64,000 nt of DNA, from the NCBI RefSeq assembly GCF_003837865.1, contig NZ_RQIS01000006.1, forward strand, positions 269,289 through 333,288. Reading direction: 5' to 3'. Shown here piece by piece: positions 48,490 to 57,130 of the stretch; positions within the stretch are counted from its first letter, which is position 1, and each line of letters opens with the position of its first letter. The position numbers and the translations under genes are program-made. The notes under the pieces are model-generated. The model was not told the origin of the DNA, did no database searches, and saw only the letters and a program-made list of their open reading frames with translations. The DNA comes from Paraburkholderia dinghuensis (GTDB lineage Bacteria; Pseudomonadota; Gammaproteobacteria; Burkholderiales; Burkholderiaceae).

Positions 48490-50721
48490 TCAATACGCAG
48501 CGCGCAACGCCTCGTTCGCAACCGCGAGGCGCGACGCAATCACCTTGACGATAAAGCGATGGAACTGCTGCGCGGTGACGGGATCGTCCCGCTCGAGTGC
48601 CGCAAGCGCGGCGATCGACAAGCGGTGCACACGCGTCGGCATTTCCGCGAATACATCTGCACTACGCAACTGCTGCGTGTACACGGCCATTTCGCCGACA
48701 ACCGTACCCGGGCCGAACGAGCGCAGTCTGACTGACTTGCCGTCGCCAAGCGGCAGCGAGATAGCAACCCGCCCGCGCTCAACGATATACATCGCATCGC
48801 CTGGCTCACCGCGCAGAAATAGCGGCTGCCAGGCGAGCAGCTCGCGCACCTCCAGGCAAGCCGATAGCACGTTAAGCGCGGCGGCCGTAAAGTGCGGCGC
48901 AAGCAGTGCGTTCAGGGTGTCGCTACGCGTTGAAGCGAGCATCGTCGACGCAAGCAGTTGGTCTTCGACCCACTCCAGACCGGCATCGAGCGTGTCGAAT
49001 TCGCGAATACGCAGGTTGAGCGTACCGGTTTTCACCAGGAGTTCGCGCGAGCGTTGCGGCAGCGCGGTCAGCACGAGGTCTGCGTTGTTCGTCGCGCAAA
49101 GCTGACGCAGCTTGACAAAGCTGATCGACACCGACGCGTCCATGCCATGAGTCGACGCGAAGTCGAGCACGACATAGCGGACCGGCAACGGTTCATGCGT
49201 GGTGAACCGGGCGCGCAGTCGTTGCAGTATCGAACTGGCCGTTCCAAAGAAGAGAAAGCCTTGCAGGCACATTCCGCATACCTGCGCGCCGCGAGCACGC
49301 AGTGCCTCGGTTTCCTCAATGCTGCGCTCGACATTCGAGGTCCGGTTACGGAGATCGAACGCCATGCGTATGCAACTGACCCTGCCGTAAAGCAACGTGA
49401 ACATCACGCACGCAGCGATGACGCCAACGCCCACCCCGACGATCACACCATAAGCTGCGATCGCACCGAGAATGACGGGCACGAGCAGATACTCGTACCA
49501 GTTGAGCTTCGCGTAGGCGCCGATGAGCCAATGCACGAGCAGGCGCAGCCCCATGAACAGCTGGAGCCCGACGAGCACCGGCACGGGAAAAAGCGCGACG
49601 AGCCCCGGCGCCGCGGCCAGCACGCCGAGGCACGCGAGCGACGCGAACACGGCCGCCATCCGGCTCGATGCTCCCGCGCGGGCGTTGAGCATCGAGCGAT
49701 TGAACGACTGATAGCCGACCATCCCGCCGAGCAACCCGCTTGCGAGATTGGCAAGACCTGCGGCCCGCATCTCGCGATTGAGATCGACCTCCTCTCCCGT
49801 CGCCGCGCCGATCGCCGTCGAATTCATCAGGATCGTGACCGCCGAAACGGATGTGACTACCAGGCTCTCCGGAAGGTGCGCGGCGATGGCCGGCCAGTCG
49901 ATTCCGCCTTGAACGAGCCGTGTCGTCAGGTGCAACTCGGGAATCCCGACAAGATGCATCGTGACACGCGGCAGCAGGAGCCCCATGTTGCGCGCGTCGT
50001 CGATCGACAGCCCGGCGGCCCGCAAGAGCACGTAGAACATGACGATCCCGAAGGCGAGCGTGAGCGGCAGCGCGGCGACATGCTTCCAGGTGCGCATCAA
50101 CAGCGTGGACAGCACGCCGACGCTAATAGCGGGCATCCACGCGAGCCAATGAAGACGCGTGAGCAGCGCGAGCGAGTCCCAGTGCAGGGACTCGCCCGTC
50201 ATCACGCGAAACGCGCCAGCGAGGAGCAGGTAGCCCGTTCCCGCGAGAAATCCGCCGAGCACCGGATAAGGCAGGAACTGCAGCGAGCGGCTGCGTTTCG
50301 ACGACCCAATCGCGTAGAGGATGATCCCCGTCACGACCGAACAAAGCGCGATCGCCAACAGCACGGTCAGAAGGACGGTCTGGGCGGAGCCGCCATCCGC
50401 GCGCACGCTGCTCGCGACGCCTGCCGCGACGCCCGCGAGAAACGCGGCGGCATTGCTGTCCGGGCCGCCGATGTTCAGGCGCATCGAACTCGTCAACGCG
50501 ATCACGAGCGCCGTGACGACGCAACTGACCAGCGCGGTCGGCACGCCGAGCATCGTGTAGCGGGCGAGATCGGCGCTGAAGATCATCGTGCCGAGGCTCA
50601 TCGCGTAGCAGAGCATGACGAGCGTCGATACCAGGCCCGCCGCGAGATCGCCGGAAAGGTCCGCGACGCGCGAGCGCAACGGAACTGCGCTGGAGACGGA
50701 AACAGGGTTGCCCGGCTTCAC
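48490..50721 (-). CDS. SulP-family anion transporter with STAS and cyclic-nucleotide-binding domains
   Basis: A 743-residue protein. The membrane part (about residues 1-440) has SulP blocks (NIGGPDSNAAAFLAG, GGFLAGTGYLLLAGAF, MNSTAIGAATGEEVDLNREM). A STAS domain follows (about 510-610; VRYVVLDFASTHGMDASVSISF), then a C-terminal cNMP-binding domain (about 630-735; LFLRGEPGDAMYIVERGRVAI and phosphate-cassette GEMAVYTQQLRSADV with the Glu and Arg that contact cyclic nucleotide). SulP proteins carry sulfate, bicarbonate or other anions. The cNMP tail implies control by cAMP, and a cyclase gene is divergent 273 bases away. Confidence 0.93.
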   Translation of the reverse strand: MKPGNPVSVSSAVPLRSRVADLSGDLAAGLVSTLVMLCYAMSLGTMIFSADLARYTMLGVPTALVSCVVTALVIALTSSMRLNIGGPDSNAAAFLAGVAAGVASSVRADGGSAQTVLLTVLLAIALCSVVTGIILYAIGSSKRSRSLQFLPYPVLGGFLAGTGYLLLAGAFRVMTGESLHWDSLALLTRLHWLAWMPAISVGVLSTLLMRTWKHVAALPLTLAFGIVMFYVLLRAAGLSIDDARNMGLLLPRVTMHLVGIPELHLTTRLVQGGIDWPAIAAHLPESLVVTSVSAVTILMNSTAIGAATGEEVDLNREMRAAGLANLASGLLGGMVGYQSFNRSMLNARAGASSRMAAVFASLACLGVLAAAPGLVALFPVPVLVGLQLFMGLRLLVHWLIGAYAKLNWYEYLLVPVILGAIAAYGVIVGVGVGVIAACVMFTLLYGRVSCIRMAFDLRNRTSNVERSIEETEALRARGAQVCGMCLQGFLFFGTASSILQRLRARFTTHEPLPVRYVVLDFASTHGMDASVSISFVKLRQLCATNNADLVLTALPQRSRELLVKTGTLNLRIREFDTLDAGLEWVEDQLLASTMLASTRSDTLNALLAPHFTAAALNVLSACLEVRELLAWQPLFLRGEPGDAMYIVERGRVAISLPLGDGKSVRLRSFGPGTVVGEMAVYTQQLRSADVFAEMPTRVHRLSIAALAALERDDPVTAQQFHRFIVKVIASRLAVANEALRAAY

Positions 50722-50994
50722 TTGAATTCCCAGAGGAATACGTTCGCGCGATGGGGTGCGGTCCAGTATCCGTCCACGCCCGAAACCCTGTCAAACGCCA
50801 TACGACGTATCGGACGTCGGCCTACACTCGCTATTGTGGCGATTTGCGCGGTACGATCCCGCACACGCTCCGGGCCGTTCGCAACGGCAATATCTGGGCG
50901 CCTTTTGTCTGCTTTTTCAGCCCCTGCGATGCGACCTGAAAAAGTACGGACCACAAATCGATGCACCGCACAACACCGGATGCAGGCAACGTAT
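50722..50994. promoter_or_regulatory. Divergent promoter region between SulP and cyclase genes
   Basis: The 273-base gap must contain both start regions. I did not identify clear -35/-10 pairs or a strong palindrome by eye. Confidence 0.4.
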
Positions 50995-53900
50995 ATGAAC
51001 ATCGAGCAATGGCTGCATGGGTTGGGCCTCGACCAGTACGTCAGTGCATTTGTCGCGAACGACATCGACGTGTCGCTGATCGCGCAATTGACCGATGCGG
51101 ACCTGAAGGAGCTTGGCGTGCTGTCGCTCGGCCATCGCAAGCGCATTCTCGCTGCCGTCGCCACACCGGCCGCCCTTGCACCGCAGGCGTGCGCCGAGAC
51201 GCAGGAACGCAGACTGGTCACGATCGTCTTTGCCGATCTGTGCGGATTCACAGCGCTGTCGCACTCGCTCGATCCGGAAGAGCTGCGCGCGTTGATCGGC
51301 CGTTACACGGCGCTCGTCGACGGCATCGTGCTGGCCTATGGCGGAACGATCGACAAGCACATCGGCGACGCCGTGATGGCGTTGTTCGGCGCCCCCCGCG
51401 CGCACGAAACAGACACCCTGCGCGCGGCCCGCGCGGCGCTCGACATTCATGACGCGCTGGCCCAATTGAGCGTGCAGGCCGCGCGGCCCTTGCGCGCGCA
51501 TATCGGCATCGCGAGCGGCGAGGTCGTCGCAGGCGCACTCGGCCGCGCCGACGCACAGGACTACACCGTGCACGGCGATCCGGTGAACCTGGCCGCGCGA
51601 CTCGTGGCGGCGGCAGGTGCCGGCGAGACCTGGCTCTCGGACGACGCAGCACGCGTGCTCGGCGACGCGGCGGTCTGCGAGCCCATCGGCGAGCAGCACC
51701 TCAAGGGCATCGACACACCGGTGCGAGCGTGGCGCCTCTGCTCCGTCGCGAACGAGCCGGCGAAGGCGAGCCGTAGTCGATTCGTCGGACGCGATGCCGA
51801 ACTCGAGCAGTTTCACGGTATCGCCCACGCCTGCGTCGCACGGCGAACCGGTCATGTCATCCACGTTCGCGGCGAAGCGGGCATTGGCAAGACGCGTCTC
51901 GTCGACGAAATGCGCCGCCATGCCCAGACGCAGGGCTTCACGATCCATCGGGGCCTCGTGCTCGACTTCGGCGTGGGCAAGGGCCAGGATCCGGTGCGGG
52001 CGATAGTCGGCAGCTTGCTCGGCCTGCAGGACAGCGCATCGATCGATATGCGGCAAGCCGCCGTCGCGCGCCTCACTTCAGAAGGAATCCTGAATACCGA
52101 GCAAATCGTGTTTCTTCACGACCTCCTCGACCTGCCTCAAGAGGGCGAATGGCAATCCCTCTACGACGCAATGGATCACGGCGCACGCAAGCGCGGCAAG
52201 CAAAAGCTCGCCGCCACGCTGACCGCACACACGTGCGGGCAGACGGCGACGCTGATTGTCGTCGAAGACGTGCATTGGGCCGATCCCGAAGTGCTCGACT
52301 ACGTCGTGGCCTTCGCGTCGGGCATCGCCGACGGTCCGGGCCTGCTCGTGACAACCTCGCGCGTGGAAGGTGATCCGCTCGACGCGGCGTGGCGCGCGCG
52401 TTGCCGGAACACCCCGTTCGCGACAATCGATCTCGGGCCGTTGCGCAACGATGAAGCCCTGAGTCTCGCGGGCAACTTCATCAATGCGACCCAGCGCATC
52501 GCCCTCGCGTGCATCGACCGCGCCGGCGGCAATCCGCTGTTCCTTGAGCAGTTGTTGCGTAACGCCGAGGAAGGCAGCAGCGCCGTGCCCGCCTCGATCA
52601 GGAGCCTCGTGCTCGCGCGCATGGACCGGCTCGCGCCGGGCGATCGCGTGGCGTTCCAGGCAGCCGCTGTGATCGGCCAGCGCTTCGGCATCGACTTGCT
52701 GAGACGACTCGTCGACGATCGAAGCTACGTCTGCGACGGCCTGATCGTCAACGCGCTCGTGGTCCCGGAAGGCGACGATTTCCTGTTCGCCCACGCACTG
52801 ATTCAGGAGAGCGCGTATTCGACACTGCTGCGCGCGCGCCGTCGCGAACTGCACCAGCGCGCCGCCGAGTGGTTCGCGCACAGCGATCCCACGCTGCACG
52901 CACAACATCTCGACCGCGCCGAGGACGAGCGCGCACCCGCTGCCTATCTGGCCGCCGCGCTCGCGCTGCGCGCGGCCCACCTCATCGAGGCGGCGCTGCG
53001 CCTCGCCGAGCGAGGCCTCGAACTCGCGCGCACGGACATGGACCACCACGAGCTGATCTGCTGCAAAGGCGAACTGCAGCGCGACCTGGGCGATATCGCA
53101 GGATCGATCGCCACGTACCGCGCCGCGCTGGCGGCCGCCCCGGACGATGCCGCCCGGTGCCGCTGTCAACTCGGGCTCGCGGAAGGCCTGCGCGTGAGCG
53201 AAGGTCTCGACGAAGCACTCGACCTGCTCGCGGCTGCCCAGCCGGTCGCCGAGCGCGACGACCGGGTGGCCGACCTCGCGAACCTTCACCATCTGCGCGG
53301 CAACATCCTTTTTCCGCTCGGAAAAATCGACGCTTGCGGAGCCGAACACGAGCGAGGCCTGGCCTACGCGCGGCGCCTCGGCCTGCCGGAGGCACAGGCA
53401 CGCGCACTCGGCGGGCTGGCGGATGCCGCGTACGCACAAGGACGCATGCGGACGGCGTTCCGCCATTTCAGCGATTGCGTCGAGTTGAGCCGCGAACACG
53501 GACTCGGTCGCATCGAAGTCGCCAATCGATCGATGCAGGGCTTTAGCCGCATGTACCTGAACGATGCCCGGCAGGCGCGCGAGGACGCGGACGCAGCGGC
53601 GCGCACGGCCGCGCTGATCGGGCAGCCACGCGCGCAATTGCTCGGCGAAACGCTCGGTGTGTTCGTCTGCTATGAGATCGGCGACGAACAGGCCGCGCGA
53701 GTCCATCTCGCGCAGGGAGTGCGATTGATCAGGCAGTTGGGCGCGCGCCGCTTCGAGGCACAGAATCTGGAGATGCAGGGACGCCTGTTGCTGGACAGCG
53801 GATGTCGCCGCGAAGCGATCGAAGCGTTTCGCGAGTCGCTCGCGGTGTCGCGCGAAGTGGGCATGCAGTTCTGCGCGCCGAAGACCATGGGTGCGCTGTG

Positions 53901-54261
53901 CCTGGCGCTCGACGACCCCGTAGAACTCACGCGACGCCTGGCCGAAGGCGAAGAACTACTGCGCCTCGGCGCGGTCGGTCACAACCACCTCTGGTTTTAC
54001 CGCGACGCCATCGAAGCGATGCTCGCAGCAGGCGACGCAGCGGGCGTGCTGCGCTACTCGGCGGCACTCGAAAACTACACGCGGCGGGAGCCGTTGCCGT
54101 GGGCCGACCTGTTCACGGCGCGCGGTCGCGCGCTCGCCAGGACTCTGCAGGGCACCGCCGACGAAGCTACGAAGCGCGAACTGGAGCAAGTGCGAACCAC
54201 GCTGCGGGAAACAGGCTTTCGGCACTACCTGCCCGCGGTCGATGCAGCGCTTGCGGCTTGA
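50995..54261 (+). CDS. SAM - class III adenylate cyclase - AAA ATPase - TPR protein
   Basis: 1088 residues with soluble-adenylyl-cyclase-like architecture. A SAM domain (residues 1-55) comes first, then a class III catalytic domain with metal Asp81 (FADLCGF) and Asp125 (HIGDAVMALFG), adenine-type Lys121 and Asp189 (DYTVHGDPVNLAARL), and transition-state Asn198 and Arg202. A P-loop NTPase follows (Walker A GEAGIGKT, 293-300; Walker B VVEDVHWAD, about 421-429). TPR-like helices run to the end. All catalytic residues for cAMP synthesis are present. The start at 50995 is set by the SAM domain; the frame extends 2 kb upstream only as antisense of the transporter gene. Confidence 0.93.
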   Translation: MNIEQWLHGLGLDQYVSAFVANDIDVSLIAQLTDADLKELGVLSLGHRKRILAAVATPAALAPQACAETQERRLVTIVFADLCGFTALSHSLDPEELRALIGRYTALVDGIVLAYGGTIDKHIGDAVMALFGAPRAHETDTLRAARAALDIHDALAQLSVQAARPLRAHIGIASGEVVAGALGRADAQDYTVHGDPVNLAARLVAAAGAGETWLSDDAARVLGDAAVCEPIGEQHLKGIDTPVRAWRLCSVANEPAKASRSRFVGRDAELEQFHGIAHACVARRTGHVIHVRGEAGIGKTRLVDEMRRHAQTQGFTIHRGLVLDFGVGKGQDPVRAIVGSLLGLQDSASIDMRQAAVARLTSEGILNTEQIVFLHDLLDLPQEGEWQSLYDAMDHGARKRGKQKLAATLTAHTCGQTATLIVVEDVHWADPEVLDYVVAFASGIADGPGLLVTTSRVEGDPLDAAWRARCRNTPFATIDLGPLRNDEALSLAGNFINATQRIALACIDRAGGNPLFLEQLLRNAEEGSSAVPASIRSLVLARMDRLAPGDRVAFQAAAVIGQRFGIDLLRRLVDDRSYVCDGLIVNALVVPEGDDFLFAHALIQESAYSTLLRARRRELHQRAAEWFAHSDPTLHAQHLDRAEDERAPAAYLAAALALRAAHLIEAALRLAERGLELARTDMDHHELICCKGELQRDLGDIAGSIATYRAALAAAPDDAARCRCQLGLAEGLRVSEGLDEALDLLAAAQPVAERDDRVADLANLHHLRGNILFPLGKIDACGAEHERGLAYARRLGLPEAQARALGGLADAAYAQGRMRTAFRHFSDCVELSREHGLGRIEVANRSMQGFSRMYLNDARQAREDADAAARTAALIGQPRAQLLGETLGVFVCYEIGDEQAARVHLAQGVRLIRQLGARRFEAQNLEMQGRLLLDSGCRREAIEAFRESLAVSREVGMQFCAPKTMGALCLALDDPVELTRRLAEGEELLRLGAVGHNHLWFYRDAIEAMLAAGDAAGVLRYSAALENYTRREPLPWADLFTARGRALARTLQGTADEATKRELEQVRTTLRETGFRHYLPAVDAALAA

Positions 54262-54333
54262 GAGGACGTCCGGCACGGGGCACCTCGTGCATTGGAGGTG
54301 GCTAAGCGCGGGACGAACGTAGACAAAGCGCGG

Positions 54334-54756
54334 TCAGGACCGGCAGACCGTTCTCATCAGCACGGCGTCGAATGTGCCTGGCGTGACCTTCGTCATCGGA
54401 AGCGGCGCCGCTTCCAGGTTGATCACTTGCAGGTTACGGTGCGTCTCCCGCTCTGTGCCGACCATCTGCCGTTTGCAGTCCAGCACATGAAGCGTCGTGA
54501 CGTTCACGGTGTCTGCACCGCTCGGCTCCCGCAGCGGCGCGAAATAGTCGTAACGTGCCCACACTTTCCGTATTGCCCCCTCCTTCACGATGGACTCCAT
54601 GTCGACAGACATCACGGACGCGGCATTCTTGGAGAGCGGTTTCCACTCTGCCGCCCATGCGGGTAATGCGCCGACCAGCAGACCGCATGCAGCAGCACAA
54701 AAAACATAGTCCGGAAGGCGAAACCCTTTCAATCGAGTGCGGCGCAACAAATGCAT
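54334..54756 (-). CDS. Exported surface-adhesin E-like protein
   Basis: A 140-residue protein with a signal peptide (CGLLVGALPAWA). The pattern W-KPLSKNAASVMSVDMESI, VRKVWARYDY-type (here IRKVWARYDYFAPL) and LHVLDCKRQMVGTER matches the surface-adhesin E/DUF family fold with a central DC motif. It is periplasmic or surface-associated. It follows the exported protein at 54811-55395 after 54 bases, probably in one operon. Confidence 0.75.
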   Translation of the reverse strand: MHLLRRTRLKGFRLPDYVFCAAACGLLVGALPAWAAEWKPLSKNAASVMSVDMESIVKEGAIRKVWARYDYFAPLREPSGADTVNVTTLHVLDCKRQMVGTERETHRNLQVINLEAAPLPMTKVTPGTFDAVLMRTVCRS

Positions 54757-54810
54757 TCTGCTTGTCCTCTTTAGTGAATTGGCCGGGCCGACGATCGGCG
54801 CCCAGATTGA

Positions 54811-55395
54811 CTAACCTCGACCCCGGATGGTCTTCAGGCACCGATCGAATGCTGCGACAGCCGGCGTGCTGTCTTCCAGGTTCAGTGTCCACGTCCGAGG
54901 CGGCGACGCCTCCACGGTCGCTGTCACGCTGACCGCCTCACCGAGACGCTTGAGGAACGTGTCCCGCGCTTCGTGATCGAGACTGAGGCTGAAACGAAAA
55001 TCGTTGCTACGCACGTTCCGGAGTACGTCAGGTACGGGTTGTCCGTAGACGGCGGCATGACCGGCCTCGTCCGTGAACGTCAAGGTCTCATACGTTGCGT
55101 CGTGAATGTCATCGCCATTCACTTCGTCGATGGAAAACGACAACGAAACGGAACTGACGTCGCGCAATCCGCCGAGGTGGAAGTAGTAGCCTGTCGCTGC
55201 GTCGAACGGCAGCCGGATGCTCGTCAGCACACAACTGGACGAACGCTTCGCTTCGCTGCTCGTCCCGGTCAGCTGCCAGCCTGACGGCGTGTCGATGTCG
55301 CGGATAACAGGCAGTAATTCGTCATTTGCCCACACAATGCTCGAAGCGGCGAGTATCACTGCAGCTACGGCTGCTTTCCGGAATTGATCCTGCAT
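54811..55395 (-). CDS. Exported protein of unknown function
   Basis: A 194-residue protein with signal peptide (AAVAAVILAASSIVWA) and a soluble domain containing two Cys (SSSCVLTSIRLPF and AAFDRCLKTI) that could form a disulfide. A beta-rich middle (HLGGLRDVSSVSLSFSID) is seen. The family is not recognised. It lies upstream of the adhesin E-like gene. Confidence 0.7.
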   Translation of the reverse strand: MQDQFRKAAVAAVILAASSIVWANDELLPVIRDIDTPSGWQLTGTSSEAKRSSSCVLTSIRLPFDAATGYYFHLGGLRDVSSVSLSFSIDEVNGDDIHDATYETLTFTDEAGHAAVYGQPVPDVLRNVRSNDFRFSLSLDHEARDTFLKRLGEAVSVTATVEASPPRTWTLNLEDSTPAVAAFDRCLKTIRGRG

Positions 55396-55864
55396 GTCTG
55401 CGTTCCCGTTGCGTACCCGACCAGCGGCTGGTTCGTCTGCCGTGTGATGACCTGCAAAGACGTGAGCGCGCTCAAATGTCGACGCCCGTTCAAACTTGCT
55501 GCAAGGCGGTGGTATGTGCGCTCGCGGTGGTGCTCAAGACTCACGCGCCAAAGAAGCCGCGAGAACCCAGCCGACGTCAAAACTTGCTAAGCTACCGGCG
55601 CATACCAGCAGGCATCAATCGGACAAGGACGAAATCGACGGTCGTACGAAACGCGTGCGTAACGTTTCGAGACACACGATTCGAGACACAGCGCGGGAAA
55701 TAACGTCAAAAACAACGCGAAGAACAACGCCATCTGGGGCTCGTCCGTTTCACCCCGCCGGCGAAGGGCTGCGCATCGGGTACATAAGACTTGGCGTCGA
55801 GCGCCCGCGAGTTCGCCCGTGTGCGCTCATCACGGGCCGCGAGCCACTACGAGGGAGTGGGATC

Positions 55865-56938
55865 ATGCTGATTTTCCGCCAGTTGATCGACCCGCAATCG
55901 TCCACCTACACCTACCTGCTCGCCGATAGCGAATCGGCCGAGGCGATCCTGATCGATCCGGTATTCGAGCAGTCGCGCCGTGACACGGCTCTGCTCGCCG
56001 AACTCGGGTTGCGCCTCGTCCTTACGATCGACACCCACGTTCACGCCGACCACGTCACTGGGGCATGGATGCTCAAGCGGCTAACCGGAAGCTCGATCGC
56101 CATATCGGCCGCCAGCGAGGCCCAGGGCGCCGATCGCTACCTGATGCCGGGCGATCGCTGCCCTTTCGGAACACGTCATCTCACGGTGCGCGCGACGCCA
56201 GGACATACGAGCGGCTGCATCAGTCTCGTGCTCGACGACGAAAGCATCGCGTTCACGGGCGACTGCCTGCTGATCAGGGGCACTGGCCGGACGGACTTCC
56301 AGCAAGGCGATTCGCGGGCAATGTTCAGATCAATCCACGACCAGCTATTTACGCTGCCCGCCTCCACCCTGCTTTATCCGGCGCACGACTACCGCGGACT
56401 GACGGTCACGAGCGTCGGCGAAGAGCGGCGCTTCAATCCGCGCCTCGGCGGCGATCTTTGCGAAGACGATTTCGCCGGTTACATGCGGCACCTGAATTTG
56501 CCGCATCCACGGCAGATCGATATTGCGGTGCCCGCCAATCTGAAATGCGGCGCTGCGGCAAAGGACCCGACACAGATCGCCGAGCCCGACTGGCCCGGAC
56601 TGACCTACACCTTCGCGGGGATATGGGAGATCAGCCCGCAATCGCTTGAAGAACAACTTGCCGGCGTGCAGATCGTCGACGTTCGCGAGCCGGACGAATT
56701 CAACGGCCCGCTCGGACGGATTCCGAACGCCGTGCTCATCCCGCTAGGCGAGCTTGCGCAGCGTGCCGGCGAGATCGAACGTGACCGGCCAACTGTGACG
56801 GTTTGCCGGGCGGGGGGCCGCTCCGCACAGGCAACGACGATCTTGCGGCAGGCCGGATTTCCTGCGATTGCCAATCTTGCGGGCGGGATGCTGCGCTGGC
56901 GGGCGGAAGGACGCATCGTCGATAACGCCAGTCCCTGA
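55865..56938 (+). CDS. Persulfide dioxygenase-rhodanese fusion
   Basis: A 357-residue two-domain enzyme. The N-terminal metallo-beta-lactamase-fold persulfide dioxygenase has DTHVHADHVTGA, GHTSGCISLV, FTGDCLLIRGTGRTDFQ and YPAHDYRG, the mononuclear iron ligands of ETHE1-type enzymes. The C-terminal rhodanese domain (from about residue 260; VQIVDVREPDEFNGPLG) has active-site Cys in TVCRAGGRSAQ. This matches the PRF fusion known from Burkholderia, which links glutathione persulfide oxidation to thiosulfate in sulfide detoxification. The start at 55865 follows GAGGGAGTGGGATC. It is a single gene. Confidence 0.92.
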   Translation: MLIFRQLIDPQSSTYTYLLADSESAEAILIDPVFEQSRRDTALLAELGLRLVLTIDTHVHADHVTGAWMLKRLTGSSIAISAASEAQGADRYLMPGDRCPFGTRHLTVRATPGHTSGCISLVLDDESIAFTGDCLLIRGTGRTDFQQGDSRAMFRSIHDQLFTLPASTLLYPAHDYRGLTVTSVGEERRFNPRLGGDLCEDDFAGYMRHLNLPHPRQIDIAVPANLKCGAAAKDPTQIAEPDWPGLTYTFAGIWEISPQSLEEQLAGVQIVDVREPDEFNGPLGRIPNAVLIPLGELAQRAGEIERDRPTVTVCRAGGRSAQATTILRQAGFPAIANLAGGMLRWRAEGRIVDNASP

Positions 56939-57130
56939 TCTTCGATTTGTGCAGTGCGGGTAGCGTTCCGACCCGAAGGATGCACGTCGGCATGCGTCCG
57001 GAGTGCCGGGGCAGCAACGGTATTAAAGGCCGCCACGGCGTCCCCGGTTCAGCATGCTTCCTCGATGGAATGTGGCAGAACGGCGGATTTTCGCCAATAA
57101 TTCCCGAACACTCACTGAACGGTGGCGAAC

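Noticed and set aside
48958..50994. A 2-kb plus-strand frame in phase with the cyclase, suggesting a 1767-residue protein
   Set aside because: It is the antisense of the SulP gene, with biased charged composition and no domains. The SAM domain starts at 50995.
55496..55864. N-terminal extension of the persulfide dioxygenase
   Set aside because: The extension has no family similarity and the ribosome site and domain start point to 55865.
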